DNA of 64,000 nt from positions 1 through 64,000 of the forward strand of contig CANLOU010000002.1 in the NCBI GenBank assembly GCA_947492995.1, in the 5' to 3' direction. Position 1 is the stretch's first letter, and each line of letters opens with the position of its first letter. This document shows positions 43,788-56,147 of the stretch, piece by piece. Both the position numbers and the translations under genes were made by a program. Under the pieces are notes generated by a model, which ran no database searches, was not told the origin of the DNA, and saw only the letters and a list, made by a program, of their open reading frames with translations. The stretch is from an uncultured Litoreibacter sp. (GTDB lineage Bacteria; Pseudomonadota; Alphaproteobacteria; Rhodobacterales; Rhodobacteraceae).

Positions 43788-43829
43788 CACCACCACATTC
43801 GCGGCCTTTGGGCTGCCTATTTACACGAG

Positions 43830-43863
43830 CCGGGGTGCAGCAATGCGCCCCGGTTCTTCTATT
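43830..43863 (+). terminator. Intrinsic terminator before pccA
   Basis: CCGGGGTGC (43830-43838) pairs with GCGCCCCGG (43845-43853) with one G-U pair and a six-base loop, followed by TTCTTCTATTT. It should end transcription from the lipoprotein gene; pccA then needs its own start signal in the 40 bases before 43903, or read-through. Confidence 0.75.
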
Positions 43864-43902
43864 TCTACCAGCGCTTTGGCGCGTGAACTGGGGACCTAAA
43901 GC

Positions 43903-45918
<2,016 letters not shown>

Positions 45919-46281
45919 GTGAAAAGCTGGCTGATATATATCGGCGCGTTTGGAGCGGGGGCATTGGGCTACTATGTGGCCCTGCGCCTTGGTGCTGATA
46001 TTGCCTTTGGAGGGCGGCTTGGCGCTGGCACCGCATTTTTGTGGGTCGCCCCGCCGCTGGCCGCGCTGGCTCTTTTTGCATTGGCGTTTGGGCTGGGGCA
46101 TGGCCGGGCGATGAAAGCGGGCTACTGGCTGGGAGGTCTGGCCCTCATGGCGCTGAGCAGCTTGCTGTTAATGTCTTTGATATTTTTTGGTATCGCCACG
46201 CCAGCGGAGGCCGCAATTTTTGCCGCAGTGGCCGTTTTCGTCGTTGGTCGCCTGCTCACGCGTGGCATTGCGCATGGTTAG
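45919..46281 (+). CDS. Small integral membrane protein, hypothetical
   Basis: 120 residues starting at a GTG directly after the pccA stop, with no gap, so the two are translated coupled. Four hydrophobic segments are seen: LIYIGAFGAGALGYYVAL, GTAFLWVAPPLAALALFALA, GYWLGGLALMALSSLLLMSL and AAIFAAVAVFVVG. No motif is recognised. A role linked to propionyl-CoA carboxylation is suggested only by its position. Confidence 0.68.
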   Translation: MKSWLIYIGAFGAGALGYYVALRLGADIAFGGRLGAGTAFLWVAPPLAALALFALAFGLGHGRAMKAGYWLGGLALMALSSLLLMSLIFFGIATPAEAAIFAAVAVFVVGRLLTRGIAHG

Positions 46282-46287
46282 TTCCGC

Positions 46288-46761
46288 TCACCCATCCGTG
46301 CTGGAGGCTGCGGCCTTGCGGTCGCGGATTTCCTGTTGCCGCATCGGCATCTTGTCGATGGCGCGGCTCAGCTCCCGCACGGACCACGGGAAGGGTTTGC
46401 GCAGCTTCACGCCGCCGTCCTTGCCAATCAGCACCAGCATAAACCCACGCGGACGCAGCTGCTTGCGCAGCGGGGTTAACGTGGATGGGTCGGTGTCGGT
46501 CAGGATGACCACGTCACGCTCTTTCAAAACGTCGGAGCGGGCTTCAAGAAGCTCCATCTGGCGGATGAAAGCCGGGTCGCGCTCGGTATCGGCAAACACC
46601 ACAATCGGCCGCTTTTCCCACAGAAAATCGTTCAAATTTGACTCAACCACCTCTTTAGGGGCCATATCATCTTCCACCACCGCAGCTGTCTGGGCCGCCG
46701 CTGCGCCCGCCGTCAAGACAGCAGAAAATGCTGCGAAAACAAAGATTAAAGTGCGTTTCAT
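46288..46761 (-). CDS. Exported DUF4174-family protein
   Basis: 157 residues with a signal peptide (MKRTLIFVFAAFSAVLTAGA, cleavage near AAAQ). The body matches DUF4174: LNDFLWEKRPIVVFAD, DPAFIRQMELLEAR, ERDVVILTDTDPS, RGFMLVLIGKDGGVKLR. It is likely periplasmic with a thioredoxin-like fold but no CxxC. It runs on the opposite strand between the membrane-protein gene and the sulfotransferase-like gene; the 166 bases before its start would hold divergent promoters. Confidence 0.78.
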   Translation of the reverse strand: MKRTLIFVFAAFSAVLTAGAAAAQTAAVVEDDMAPKEVVESNLNDFLWEKRPIVVFADTERDPAFIRQMELLEARSDVLKERDVVILTDTDPSTLTPLRKQLRPRGFMLVLIGKDGGVKLRKPFPWSVRELSRAIDKMPMRQQEIRDRKAAASSTDG

Positions 46762-46927
46762 AAGTCCTCCGCCTGACCCTTATATAGGGGGGCTTTCGCA
46801 CATTTCTAAGACCAAAATGCGTATTGGCGCACAAAGGCGCGTGATTAACCGGATTAACAAGGTTTTGTTTCACAACCTGCCCCCGAATGGTGCCGCGTTG
46901 GCACCTTTGGTGGAGGCTTTGGATCCG

Positions 46928-47869
46928 ATGGAAATTTGTCTGCATTTTGGAGCACATCGCACGGGATCGACCTCGTTGCAGGTGTTCATGAATTCCAACC
47001 GCAAGCTGCTGTCGCGGGACCGATTGGCCGTCTGGGGGCCTGGGCGCACGCGCTCTGGGCTTTTCGCGGGGATGATGCGCGACCCCAACCGGCTGACGCC
47101 TGCCGACCACGAGCAGGCGCAGCGCACGATTGGGCGTCTGACGCTGGAAATTGCCCGCGCGGCCCATAACGGCATGCATCGGCTGGTCATCAGCGAAGAA
47201 AACATGGTTGGCACCATGGCGCATAACCTCAACCGCTCGCGGCTTTACAGCCAGACGCGGGCGCGGCTGGATAGATTTGCACCCGCCTTTGGGGGGCACA
47301 AATTGCGCGTTGGGCTGGCGATCCGATCCTATGAAAGCTACTGGGCCTCCGCTTTGGCGTTCCGCATCAAATCCGGCGCCGCCTTCCCCAGCACCGCCCA
47401 ATTGGAGCGGCTGACCACCCAGCCGCGCCGCTGGCGGCACATGATTAGCGATATTGCGCAGGTTTTCCCCGAGGCAGAGATTGCGGTGTGGCCGTTTGAG
47501 GCTTGGTCCAGCCAGCCCTCCCTGCAGCTGACGGCGTTGACCGGGCGTCTTCTGCCGCGCGGCGTGCGCAAGAATGACAAGGCCAACAATGCGTCCCTGA
47601 CCGCCGCAGAGATCGCGCAGATTGCGCGGGAACGTGGCGACGACGAGATGGCCGCCGAATTGCAACACGTCTTCGGGCGCTACCAACCTTTCAACGCCGC
47701 CCAAATCCATAAGCTACGACAGGACTACGCAACGGACATCGACTGGCTCATTCAGGGCAGCGACGGTCTGGCCACCTATTTCGACTCGACCGGGGACACA
47801 TCCGGCAAGTCACAGGACGCAAGAGGAAGATACGATGACGAAGAACAAAGACTGGGCCGAACGGGCTGA
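46928..47869 (+). CDS. Sulfotransferase-like protein
   Basis: 313 residues from ATG 46928, chosen because GGAGG lies 11 bases upstream; an open frame continues to the left with no supporting start (ATG 46817 is a weaker option). The start [18 protein letters not shown] has the pattern of a 5'-phosphosulfate loop (G-x-x-R/K-T-G-S/T-T-S-L). Further on, [18 protein letters not shown] could be the 3'-phosphate helix (R...S). The body is helical and basic. The acceptor is unknown. Its 3' end overlaps the mutase start by 35 bases, which suggests coupled expression. Confidence 0.6.
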   Translation: MEICLHFGAHRTGSTSLQVFMNSNRKLLSRDRLAVWGPGRTRSGLFAGMMRDPNRLTPADHEQAQRTIGRLTLEIARAAHNGMHRLVISEENMVGTMAHNLNRSRLYSQTRARLDRFAPAFGGHKLRVGLAIRSYESYWASALAFRIKSGAAFPSTAQLERLTTQPRRWRHMISDIAQVFPEAEIAVWPFEAWSSQPSLQLTALTGRLLPRGVRKNDKANNASLTAAEIAQIARERGDDEMAAELQHVFGRYQPFNAAQIHKLRQDYATDIDWLIQGSDGLATYFDSTGDTSGKSQDARGRYDDEEQRLGRTG

Positions 47870-49964
47870 GAAAGAACTGCGCGGCCGACCATTGGATGAC
47901 CTGACATGGGACAGCCCGGAAGGCATCCCCGTGCAGCCCGTCTATACTGCCGAAGACGCCGAAGGGCTGGATCACATGGGATCCATGCCGGGCGAGGGGC
48001 CATTCACACGCGGTCCCCGCGCCACGATGTATACGGGCCGGCCTTGGACCATTCGCCAATATGCAGGCTTCTCCACCGCTGAGGAAAGCAACGCGTTTTA
48101 CCGCAAGGCGCTGGATGCGGGTCAGCAGGGGGTCTCGGTCGCGTTCGATCTGGCCACGCATCGAGGGTATGACAGCGACCACGAGCGGGTGGAGGGTGAC
48201 GTAGGCAAGGCTGGCGTGGCCATTGACAGCGTCGAGGACATGAAGATCCTCTTTGACGGCATCCCGCTGGACAAGATTTCGGTTTCCATGACCATGAACG
48301 GCGCGGTCATCCCGGTGCTGGCGTCCTTCATCGTGGCAGGCGAAGAGCAGGGCCATGACCGCGCGGTCCTGTCAGGAACCATTCAGAATGACATTCTGAA
48401 AGAATTCATGGTGCGCAACACCTACATTTACCCGCCAGAGCCCAGCATGCGGATCGTGTCGGACATTATCGCCTTCACGGCGTCTGACATGCCGAAATAC
48501 AACTCGATCTCGATCTCCGGCTACCACATGCAGGAAGCGGGCGCGAACCTGGTGCAGGAGCTGGCGTTTACCATTGCCGACGGCAAGGAATATGTGAAAG
48601 CGGCAATCGAAAAGGGCATGGACGTGGACGCGTTCGCGGGGCGGCTGTCCTTCTTTTTTGCGATCGGCATGAACTTCTTCATGGAGGCCGCCAAGCTGCG
48701 CGCCGCGCGGTTCCTGTGGCACAAGGTGATGACCGAATTTGGCGCCCAAAAGGAAAGCAGCAAGATGCTGCGGACCCATTGCCAGACCTCGGGCGTGTCT
48801 TTGCAGGAGCAAGACCCCTACAACAACATCGTGCGCACGGCCTACGAGGCGATGTCGGCCGTTTTGGGCGGGACGCAGTCGCTGCACACCAACAGTTTCG
48901 ACGAGGCGATTGCGTTGCCGACCGCATTCTCGTCCCGGATCGCACGCAACACGCAGCTGATATTGCAGAACGAAACGAAGGTGACGAAGGTGGTCGATCC
49001 CTTGGCGGGTTCCTACTATGTCGAGAAATTGACCGCTGATCTGGCTGATGAGGCGTGGAAAATCATCGAAGAAATTGACGAGATGGGCGGCATGACCAAG
49101 GCCGTAGCGTCTGGCATGCCGAAGCTGCGGATCGAAGAAGCCGCCGCCTTGCGCCAGGCGCAAGTTGATCGCGGCGAAGAGGTGATCGTAGGCGTCAACA
49201 AATTCAAACTGGACGAACAGGACGCGCTGGACATCCGCGATGTGGACAACGTGGCGGTCCGCGAAAGTCAGATCAAGCGGCTGGCGCAAATCCGCGCCAC
49301 GCGCGACCAAGCCGCCTGCGACGCGGCCCTGGCGGCGTTGGAAGAGGGGGCTCGCGATGGCACTGGAAACCTGTTGGGCTTGGCGGTCGAGGCCGCCCGC
49401 GCCCGCGCAACTGTGGGGGAAATCAGCATGAGCATGGAGAAAGTCTTTGGCCGCCACCGCGCAGAGGTGAAGACCTTGGCGGGCGTTTACGGCGCGGCTT
49501 ATGAGGGCGACGCAGGGTTTGCGGCCATTCAAAAGGACGTTGAAACCTTTGCCGAAGAAGAAGGCCGCCGCCCGCGCATGCTGGTGGCGAAAATGGGGCA
49601 GGACGGGCATGACCGTGGGGCAAAGGTGATTGCGACGGCATTTGCGGATATCGGCTTTGATGTCGATGTGGGACCCTTGTTCCAAACGCCGGCAGAGGCG
49701 GCGCAGGACGCCGTGGACAATGACGTGCATGTCGTGGGCATCAGTTCTCAGGCCGCGGGTCACAAGACGTTGGCCCCGAAATTGGTGCAGGCGTTGAAGG
49801 AGGCTGATGCGGGCGAGATCATCGTCATCTGCGGTGGGGTCATCCCTCAGCAGGATTATGACTTTCTCTACAATGCGGGCGTCAAAGCAATCTTTGGACC
49901 CGGGACGAACATCCCTGAAGCCGCGAAGGACATCCTGGACCTGATCCGCAAAGCCCGCGACTGA
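47835..49964 (+). CDS. scpA: Methylmalonyl-CoA mutase
   Basis: 709 residues from ATG 47835, with AAGAGGAAGA upstream. It converts (R)-methylmalonyl-CoA to succinyl-CoA with adenosylcobalamin. The TIM-barrel part starts with [21 protein letters not shown], typical of the family, with [19 protein letters not shown] in the catalytic region. The B12-binding domain is at the C-terminus: [12 protein letters not shown] (about residue 587; the His ligand of cobalamin), [13 protein letters not shown], and GVIPQQDY. The gene lies downstream of pccA and completes the propionate route; the epimerase is not in the window. Confidence 0.96.
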   Translation: MTKNKDWAERAEKELRGRPLDDLTWDSPEGIPVQPVYTAEDAEGLDHMGSMPGEGPFTRGPRATMYTGRPWTIRQYAGFSTAEESNAFYRKALDAGQQGVSVAFDLATHRGYDSDHERVEGDVGKAGVAIDSVEDMKILFDGIPLDKISVSMTMNGAVIPVLASFIVAGEEQGHDRAVLSGTIQNDILKEFMVRNTYIYPPEPSMRIVSDIIAFTASDMPKYNSISISGYHMQEAGANLVQELAFTIADGKEYVKAAIEKGMDVDAFAGRLSFFFAIGMNFFMEAAKLRAARFLWHKVMTEFGAQKESSKMLRTHCQTSGVSLQEQDPYNNIVRTAYEAMSAVLGGTQSLHTNSFDEAIALPTAFSSRIARNTQLILQNETKVTKVVDPLAGSYYVEKLTADLADEAWKIIEEIDEMGGMTKAVASGMPKLRIEEAAALRQAQVDRGEEVIVGVNKFKLDEQDALDIRDVDNVAVRESQIKRLAQIRATRDQAACDAALAALEEGARDGTGNLLGLAVEAARARATVGEISMSMEKVFGRHRAEVKTLAGVYGAAYEGDAGFAAIQKDVETFAEEEGRRPRMLVAKMGQDGHDRGAKVIATAFADIGFDVDVGPLFQTPAEAAQDAVDNDVHVVGISSQAAGHKTLAPKLVQALKEADAGEIIVICGGVIPQQDYDFLYNAGVKAIFGPGTNIPEAAKDILDLIRKARD

Positions 49965-50458
49965 TGCGCAAACGCGCCCAGATATTGCTCGGCATGGCCG
50001 CCGGCTTGATCTGGGCTGTTGGCCTGCTTTTGTGGACGGGATCGGCGTTCCGGCCCATCCAATGGGGTGAGCCGTTCCGCGCTGTCTCCTCCGCCTTGGC
50101 GCCGGGCGGGCTGGTGATGTTGTTGATGATCGGCAATCTGGCGCGGCGGCGGTTCTTTGACGACACCATCATCGACGGGCAGGCCTGCGCGCCGGGATCA
50201 AGGGCGGATATCGACCAGAAGGTGCTGACCAACACGATGGAGCAGCTGGTTTTGGCAGCATGCGTGTGGCCATTTGTTTGGAAGGCCATGGGAGCTGACA
50301 CAATCTATGCAGTTGGGTTCTTCTTTGCCGTGTCGCGCATTGTGTTCTGGCTGGGGTACCATGTCTCTCCGCCGTTGCGCGCATTCGGTTTTGCGGCGGG
50401 ATTTTATACAACGGTCGTATTCCTGGCCGCGTCCACCTACCTTGATTTGGTTCGCTGA
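49964..50458 (+). CDS. MAPEG-family membrane protein
   Basis: 164 residues, four hydrophobic segments. It starts within the mutase stop (TGATG), so it is coupled to mcm. RRRFFDDTIIDGQ and NTMEQLVLAACVWPFV match the MAPEG family of eicosanoid and glutathione metabolism enzymes, and the C-terminus FGFAAGFYTTVVFLAA is also family-like. In bacteria MAPEG proteins are mostly of unknown role; glutathione-dependent activity is possible. The 82 bases after it separate it from the AI-2E family gene. Confidence 0.82.
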   Translation: MRKRAQILLGMAAGLIWAVGLLLWTGSAFRPIQWGEPFRAVSSALAPGGLVMLLMIGNLARRRFFDDTIIDGQACAPGSRADIDQKVLTNTMEQLVLAACVWPFVWKAMGADTIYAVGFFFAVSRIVFWLGYHVSPPLRAFGFAAGFYTTVVFLAASTYLDLVR

Positions 50459-50540
50459 ACGGTTTTCACCTGCGTCATTCTGTGCAACCTTGCGCGCAAA
50501 GGGCGGGTGCGGCAGATAGCATCCTAAAAGCGAGGCGCGC

Positions 50541-51602
50541 ATGGCACTACCAGTACAAGATCAGGCAAAATATTGGGGCGTCGCCGCGGTGGTGTTCTGC
50601 TTGACGCTGTGGTTTCTGGGCGACGTGCTGCTGCCCTTCATCGTGGGCGGCGCGATTGCCTATATGATGGATCCGGTGGCTGACCGGCTGGAGCGGCTGA
50701 AATTCAGCCGCGTGACCGCGACCGCGACGATTTCGTTATTGGCAATTGTGGTCATCGTGCCGGTCATGATTTTTGTGGTGCGTGAAGTGTCGGTGCAAAC
50801 AGCGGCGCTGCTGGAGCAGGCCCCGACATACTTCACCAGCCTCTACACCTATCTGTCGGAGCGGTTCCCAACGCTGTTGGATGAAACCTCGACGCTGCGC
50901 AAAGCCATCGGCGGGCTGGGCACCACCTTGCAGGAACGTGGCACGGCCTTTGTGCAAACGGTCTTCAGCTCGGCCGTCGGCGTTATCAACGCCGTGGTTT
51001 TTGTGGTCGTTGTGCCCGTGGTGGCCTTCTACCTGCTGCTTGATTGGGACAACATGATTGCCCGCATCGACCAGCTTCTGCCGCGTGACCACGCGCCCGT
51101 GATCCGCAGGCTGGCGACCGAAATTGACAAGACCCTGGCCAGCTTTGTGCGCGGCCAACTGACGGTCTGCGCCATTCTGGGGACCTTCTACGCGGTGGCC
51201 CTTATGATCGTGGGGCTGCAATTCGGCCTTGTGGTCGGGGTGATCGCAGGGCTCATCACCTTTATCCCTTATGTGGGCGCATTGGTCGGGGGGGCGTTGG
51301 CCATCGGGCTGGCCCTTTTTCAATTCTGGGCAGAGCCGCAATGGATCGTAGTCGTCGCCATCATTTTCGGCGTTGGGCAATTCCTCGAAGGCAACATCCT
51401 GACCCCCAAACTGGTGGGTGAAAGCGTTGGGCTGCATCCCGTTTGGCTGCTGTTCGCCCTGTCGGCCTTCGGCACCATTTTCGGCTTCGTGGGCATGTTG
51501 GTGGCGGTGCCGGTAGCGGCCATTTTGGGCGTGCTGACCCGCTTCGGTGCACAGCAATACCAGGACAGCCGGCTGTATCGCGGCCTCGATCAGGACGACT
51601 GA
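50541..51602 (+). CDS. AI-2E-family transporter
   Basis: 353 residues. Eight helices with a long extracytosolic loop in the middle (SERFPTLLDETSTLRKAIGG). The family marks are PFIVGGAIAYMMDPVADRLE at the N-terminus and FIPYVGALVGGALAIGLALFQ with GNILTPKLVGESVGLHPVW in the second half, typical of YdiK/TqsA-type proteins. Such proteins export or release small molecules, including AI-2 in some species. It is followed one base later by hdaA, an arrangement common in this bacterial family (from memory). Confidence 0.92.
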   Translation: MALPVQDQAKYWGVAAVVFCLTLWFLGDVLLPFIVGGAIAYMMDPVADRLERLKFSRVTATATISLLAIVVIVPVMIFVVREVSVQTAALLEQAPTYFTSLYTYLSERFPTLLDETSTLRKAIGGLGTTLQERGTAFVQTVFSSAVGVINAVVFVVVVPVVAFYLLLDWDNMIARIDQLLPRDHAPVIRRLATEIDKTLASFVRGQLTVCAILGTFYAVALMIVGLQFGLVVGVIAGLITFIPYVGALVGGALAIGLALFQFWAEPQWIVVVAIIFGVGQFLEGNILTPKLVGESVGLHPVWLLFALSAFGTIFGFVGMLVAVPVAAILGVLTRFGAQQYQDSRLYRGLDQDD

Positions 51603-51603
51603 C

Positions 51604-52272
51604 ATGGCAAAACAGCTGGCCTTCACCCTGAGCACCAAACCGGCGCTCGGGCGTGATAATTTCTTTGTCTCCGACGCAAATCAGCTGGCGGTCGCGGCGC
51701 TGGAACGCACCGACACCTGGCCCAATGGCAAGCTGGTGCTCAGCGGCCCTGCGGCCTCCGGAAAAACCCATCTTGCCCATGTCTGGGCAGGCGAGGTGGG
51801 CGCACAGATTATCGCGGCGAAAGGCCTGAGCGCGCTTGATATTGTGCAACACGTGTCCGGCCCTCTCGTTGTCGAAGACATTGACCAGATGGGCGGCGAT
51901 GACGAGACCGCGATGTTCCATTTGCACAACCTGATGCTGGCCGAGGGGCATGCTTTGCTGATGACCACCGCCACCCCACCGGCGCAGATGGACGTGTCGC
52001 TGCCCGATCTGATGAGCCGGCTGCAAGGGACAACCCTTGTGGCATTAGAGGCACCTGACGACGCGTTGCTGGGCGTTGTGCTGCTCAAGATGTTTTCCGA
52101 CCGCCAGATCAACCTGCCATCGGGGCTGCTGGACTATGTGCTGCCGCGTATCGGGCGCAGCTTTGCGGATGCGCGGGCATTTGTGGATGCGCTGGACGCG
52201 CGGGCCTTGAGCGAGGGCAAACCCATCGGCATACGGCTGGCAGGCGAAATTTTGCGCGACCCGCAGGGATAG
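51604..52272 (+). CDS. hdaA: DnaA-inactivating regulator HdaA
   Basis: 222 residues. It is a short AAA+ protein related to DnaA without its DNA-binding domain. The N-terminus has a beta-clamp-binding hexapeptide-like QLAFTL, Walker A reads GPAASGKTHLAHVW, and the rest (LVVEDIDQMGGDDE) shows the Walker B-type acidic pair. With the clamp it promotes ATP hydrolysis by DnaA, so replication does not restart. Start at 51604 is one base after the upstream stop. A ppk gene follows 44 bases on. Confidence 0.9.
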   Translation: MAKQLAFTLSTKPALGRDNFFVSDANQLAVAALERTDTWPNGKLVLSGPAASGKTHLAHVWAGEVGAQIIAAKGLSALDIVQHVSGPLVVEDIDQMGGDDETAMFHLHNLMLAEGHALLMTTATPPAQMDVSLPDLMSRLQGTTLVALEAPDDALLGVVLLKMFSDRQINLPSGLLDYVLPRIGRSFADARAFVDALDARALSEGKPIGIRLAGEILRDPQG

Positions 52273-52316
52273 CCATCGGCTGTTTTCTGGACAAACCCCT
52301 GTAATGTTTGGCATAA

Positions 52317-54530
52317 GTGACTGTGACGTTACATTCCGACATCAAAACGCTGCTCATGACGGGCGCAGATTTCCTGACCGCGGAGTTCCCCGCGCCCAAA
52401 GGTCTGGACGGGGTCGCGCTGGACGGGCCTGACCGGTTCTTCAACCGCGAACTCAGCTGGCTGGCCTTCAATTGGCGGGTGTTGGAGGAGGCCTCCAACC
52501 CCAAAGTGCCGTTGCTGGAAAGAGTGCGGTTTCTGGCGATTTCGGCCAACAACCTAGACGAATTCTATTCGGTCCGCGTCGCGGGCCTGCGCGAATTGGC
52601 GATTGCAGGCAACACGATGCCCTCCGCAGACGGGCGCTCCCCGGCGCAGCAACTGGTCCTGATCGACGAAAACGCGCGCGGGCTGATGGAACGTCAGGAC
52701 GTGGTGTTGTCCGACCTGCGCCGGGAGATGCATGGCGCGGGGATTTCGTTGCTGTCGGGCGACGATTTGAACAAGCAAGACCGCACATATATCGACGACT
52801 ACTTCATCTCCAACATCTTCCCCGTCTTGTCGCCTTTGGCGATTGATCCGGCGCACCCGTTCCCGTTTATCCCCGACACCGGCCTGTCACTTGCGCTGCA
52901 GCTCAGCCGCAAATCGGATGGGCGCAGCTTGCAGGCGCTGCTGCCGATCCCCAAGCAGATTGAACGGTTTGTGACCCTGCCAGAGATCAATGGCCAAACG
53001 CGCGTCATTGCCATGGAAGACCTGCTGATCGAACGCATTGGCGACATTTTCCCGGGCTACAAGGCAAGCGGCCATTGTACGTTCCGCGTGCTGCGCGACA
53101 GCGATTTGGAGGTCGAGGAAGAGGCCGAGGATCTGGTCCGCGAATTTGAAACAGCGTTGAAACGACGCCGACGCGGCGAAGTCGTGCGCCTGACACTCAG
53201 CGTCAACGCCCCCACAAAACTGCGGACGTTGGTGATGGAAGCCCTAGAGGTGACCGAGGCCGACGTCATCGAGATTGCTGGCATGTTGGGGCTCAGCGAT
53301 ATCTCGGAACTGGTCGATATGGCGCCGCCCACGCTGCTGTGGCCGCATTTCACCCCGCGCGTCCCCGAACGGGTGCAGGACCACGAGGGCGACATGTTCT
53401 CGGCCATTCGCCAAAAAGACATGTTGCTTCATCACCCCTACGAGACGTTCGATATGGTTGTGCGCTTTCTGGCGCAGGCGGCGCGCGACCCGGATGTGGT
53501 GGCGATCAAGCAGACCCTCTACCGCACCTCGAACGAGTCCCCCATCGTTGAAGCCCTTTGCGAAGCAGCGGAGAACGGCAAATCCGTGACCGCGCTGGTA
53601 GAGCTGAAAGCCCGGTTTGACGAGGCCGCCAATATCCGTCAGTCGCGCAAGCTGGAACGCGCTGGCGCGCATGTGGTGTACGGGTTCATCAACTACAAGA
53701 CGCATGCCAAGATCAGCGCCATCGTGCGCCGCGAGGGCGAGAAGCTGGTGACCTATACGCATTTCGGCACGGGAAATTACCATCCGATCACGGCGAAATT
53801 TTACACCGATCTCAGCCTGTTCACATGCGACGCGGCGCTGGGGCGTGATGCGACACGCGTCTTCAACTATGTGGGCGGCTACGCGCAGCCTGACAGCCTG
53901 GAAAACCTGTCGATTGCCCCGATCACGATGAAATCGCAGCTGATCGAGAATATCGATGCCGAAATTGCGTTTGCCGGCGAGGGCAAGCCGGCGGAGATCT
54001 GGGCGAAGATGAACTCTTTGATTGAGCCCGACGTGATTGACGCGCTCTACCGTGCAAGCCAGGCGGGGGTGAAAATCAGCCTTGTTGTGCGCGGCATTTG
54101 CGGGCTGCGGCCCGGCATCGCGGGCTTGAGCGAAAACATCCGCGTTAAGTCCATTGTGGGCCGCTTTCTGGAACATTCGCGCATCATGTGCTTTGGCAAT
54201 GGGCGTGGGCTGCCGTCCAAGAAGGCGAAGGTCTACATGTCCTCTGCCGACTGGATGGGGCGCAACCTGAACCGCCGGGTGGAAACGCTGGTGCAGATCA
54301 CCAACAAGACCGTGCAGGCGCAGGTGATGAGCCAGATCATGGCGGCCAATCTGGCCGACACCGCGCAAAGCTGGGTTTTGCAACCCGACGGAACCTATGC
54401 GCGGCAGGAATTCAGCGAAGAGGATCACCCGTTCAATTGCCACAGGTTCTTTATGGAAAACCCGTCCTTGTCCGGGCGTGGATCGGCGGGCGCGGCGGAT
54501 GTGCCCGAGCTGACCCACAGCAAGGATTGA
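52317..54530 (+). CDS. ppk1: Polyphosphate kinase 1
   Basis: 737 residues from GTG 52317 (a second GTG at 52323 or ATG 52356 are alternatives, none with a clear ribosome-binding site). It makes polyphosphate from ATP. Marks are FFNRELSWLAFNWRVLEEA at the N-terminus, NNLDEFYSVRVAGL, VVAIKQTLYRTSNES, the histidine motif of KTHAKISAIVRREGEKL, and YTHFGTGNYHP. The C-terminal PLD-like domain has SADWMGRNLNRRVE. The downstream gene is ppx; the two are cotranscribed in many alphaproteobacteria. Confidence 0.94.
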   Translation: MTVTLHSDIKTLLMTGADFLTAEFPAPKGLDGVALDGPDRFFNRELSWLAFNWRVLEEASNPKVPLLERVRFLAISANNLDEFYSVRVAGLRELAIAGNTMPSADGRSPAQQLVLIDENARGLMERQDVVLSDLRREMHGAGISLLSGDDLNKQDRTYIDDYFISNIFPVLSPLAIDPAHPFPFIPDTGLSLALQLSRKSDGRSLQALLPIPKQIERFVTLPEINGQTRVIAMEDLLIERIGDIFPGYKASGHCTFRVLRDSDLEVEEEAEDLVREFETALKRRRRGEVVRLTLSVNAPTKLRTLVMEALEVTEADVIEIAGMLGLSDISELVDMAPPTLLWPHFTPRVPERVQDHEGDMFSAIRQKDMLLHHPYETFDMVVRFLAQAARDPDVVAIKQTLYRTSNESPIVEALCEAAENGKSVTALVELKARFDEAANIRQSRKLERAGAHVVYGFINYKTHAKISAIVRREGEKLVTYTHFGTGNYHPITAKFYTDLSLFTCDAALGRDATRVFNYVGGYAQPDSLENLSIAPITMKSQLIENIDAEIAFAGEGKPAEIWAKMNSLIEPDVIDALYRASQAGVKISLVVRGICGLRPGIAGLSENIRVKSIVGRFLEHSRIMCFGNGRGLPSKKAKVYMSSADWMGRNLNRRVETLVQITNKTVQAQVMSQIMAANLADTAQSWVLQPDGTYARQEFSEEDHPFNCHRFFMENPSLSGRGSAGAADVPELTHSKD

Positions 54531-54597
54531 TTGACCCCGATGACCTGCTAAGTGCAGGGTAACGGCAAGATTACTTCGGGGGGTCAGCACCTTGGCC

Positions 54598-56145
54598 ATG
54601 GACGGCGATCAAAGCGGGGCCCAGTCGGGCGACACCGAGGAATACGGCCCCTTTGGCAGGCCGCTTTTTGATGACCCCAAGGCCAAAGCACTCAGCCGGG
54701 TGGGGACGATTGATGTCGGGTCGAACTCTGTCCGGCTGGTGGTCTTTGATGGGGCGGCGCGCTCTCCTGCCTACTTTTACAACGAAAAGATCATGGCCGG
54801 GCTTGGCGCGGACATGCGCGAGACAGGGCGGTTGTCTGTCGAAGGCCGCGCACGGGCGCTTGCGGCGCTGAAGCGCTTTGCGCTGCTGTGCAAAGGCATG
54901 AATGTCAGCCCGATCTCAGCCGTGGCCACCGCGGCGGTCCGCGACGCAGAGGACGGCCCCGATTTTTGCGAAGAAGTGGCGCGCGAGACCGGTATCAACC
55001 TGTGGGTGGCCTCTGGCAACGAAGAGGCGCGGCTGTCGGCGCAGGGCGTCTTTCTGGGCTGGCCCGAAGCACAAGGCATGATGTGTGACATTGGCGGCTC
55101 CTCGATGGAATTGGCCGAGATCGGCAAAGGGGTCGTCGGCAAGCGGGTGACGTCTGAATTGGGTCCGCTAAAGCTGATGGGGATGAAGGGCGGATATGAC
55201 GCCCGCAAGAAGGTTATTGACGACACGATGGACGGGCTGCGCGAGGACATGCCCAACGCCTACAAAACTATCTACCTGGTAGGTGGGTCATGGCGGGCCC
55301 TGGCGCGGCTGGACATGGAGCGGCGTGGGTACCCGCTAAAGGTCCTGCATGAATACCGCATGACGCCCAAATCGGTGCTGCGCACGGTGAAATGGATACG
55401 TGGCAAGTCAGTGGCCGAGCTGCGCGCTATCACCGGCAATTCGGAAGCGCGGATGCGGCTGGTGCCGATTGCGGCGCAGGTTTTGAAATCATTGATCCAG
55501 CGCTTCAAACCGGCGGCTTTGGCGACGTCGAGCTATGGCATCCGCGAAGGGCTTTTGTATGAACAAATGCCCTTTGAGTTGAAGCGGCGCGACCCGTTGA
55601 TTGAGGCCTGCCGCTGGGACGAGGCCAAGAATGCCCGCATTCCGGGGTTTGGGCGGCAATTGCACAAGTTCATCGAGCCGATCTTCGGCAAAGTGAAGCA
55701 TGACCGCGCCCGCCTTATCCGCGCGGCCTGTCTGCTGCATGACGTCAGCTGGCGAGCGCATCCAGATTACCGCGCCGAGGTCTGTTTCGACAACGCCACC
55801 CGTGCCAATTTGGGCGGGCTGGACCATCAGGGGCGCATCTTTTTGGGAGTGGCCCTTCTGCATCGCTACAAAAATTCCCGCGATGGCACGCATTTGCAGG
55901 AGCTGTTTGATCTGCTCTCGGAACGCCAACTGCGCGACGCCGAGATTTTGGGCAAAGCAATGCGGTTTGGCGCTATGTTTTCAGTCGAGCGACCTGAATT
56001 GATGGGGCGGCTGACATGGCAACCCAAAAAGCGGGTTTTGACCCTGAAACTGCATCCCGAAACCAAGGGCCTGTTTGGCGAGGTCGCGCAGGCGCGGTTC
56101 TCCTCGCTGGCCTCCTCGCTTGGGGCGGATGTGGTCGTCACCTAG
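54598..56145 (+). CDS. ppx: Exopolyphosphatase Ppx (Ppx/GppA family)
   Basis: 515 residues from ATG 54598 (TTG 54592 would add two). It degrades polyphosphate, and the family also removes the gamma-phosphate of pppGpp. The ASKHA-type motifs are RVGTIDVGSNSVRLVVFDG at the N-terminus, AVATAAVRDAEDGPDF, GNEEARLSAQGVF and CDIGGSSMELAEI. The C-terminal half has the HD-like DRARLIRAACLLHDVSW. It lies 67 bases after ppk. A dispersed hairpin element follows the gene. Confidence 0.93.
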   Translation: MDGDQSGAQSGDTEEYGPFGRPLFDDPKAKALSRVGTIDVGSNSVRLVVFDGAARSPAYFYNEKIMAGLGADMRETGRLSVEGRARALAALKRFALLCKGMNVSPISAVATAAVRDAEDGPDFCEEVARETGINLWVASGNEEARLSAQGVFLGWPEAQGMMCDIGGSSMELAEIGKGVVGKRVTSELGPLKLMGMKGGYDARKKVIDDTMDGLREDMPNAYKTIYLVGGSWRALARLDMERRGYPLKVLHEYRMTPKSVLRTVKWIRGKSVAELRAITGNSEARMRLVPIAAQVLKSLIQRFKPAALATSSYGIREGLLYEQMPFELKRRDPLIEACRWDEAKNARIPGFGRQLHKFIEPIFGKVKHDRARLIRAACLLHDVSWRAHPDYRAEVCFDNATRANLGGLDHQGRIFLGVALLHRYKNSRDGTHLQELFDLLSERQLRDAEILGKAMRFGAMFSVERPELMGRLTWQPKKRVLTLKLHPETKGLFGEVAQARFSSLASSLGADVVVT

Positions 56146-56147
56146 AG

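Noticed and set aside
46187-46927. Extension of the sulfotransferase-like frame to the left by 247 codons
   Set aside because: It would run over the minus-strand DUF4174 gene, has no ribosome-binding site, and its peptide is low-complexity Arg/Ser.
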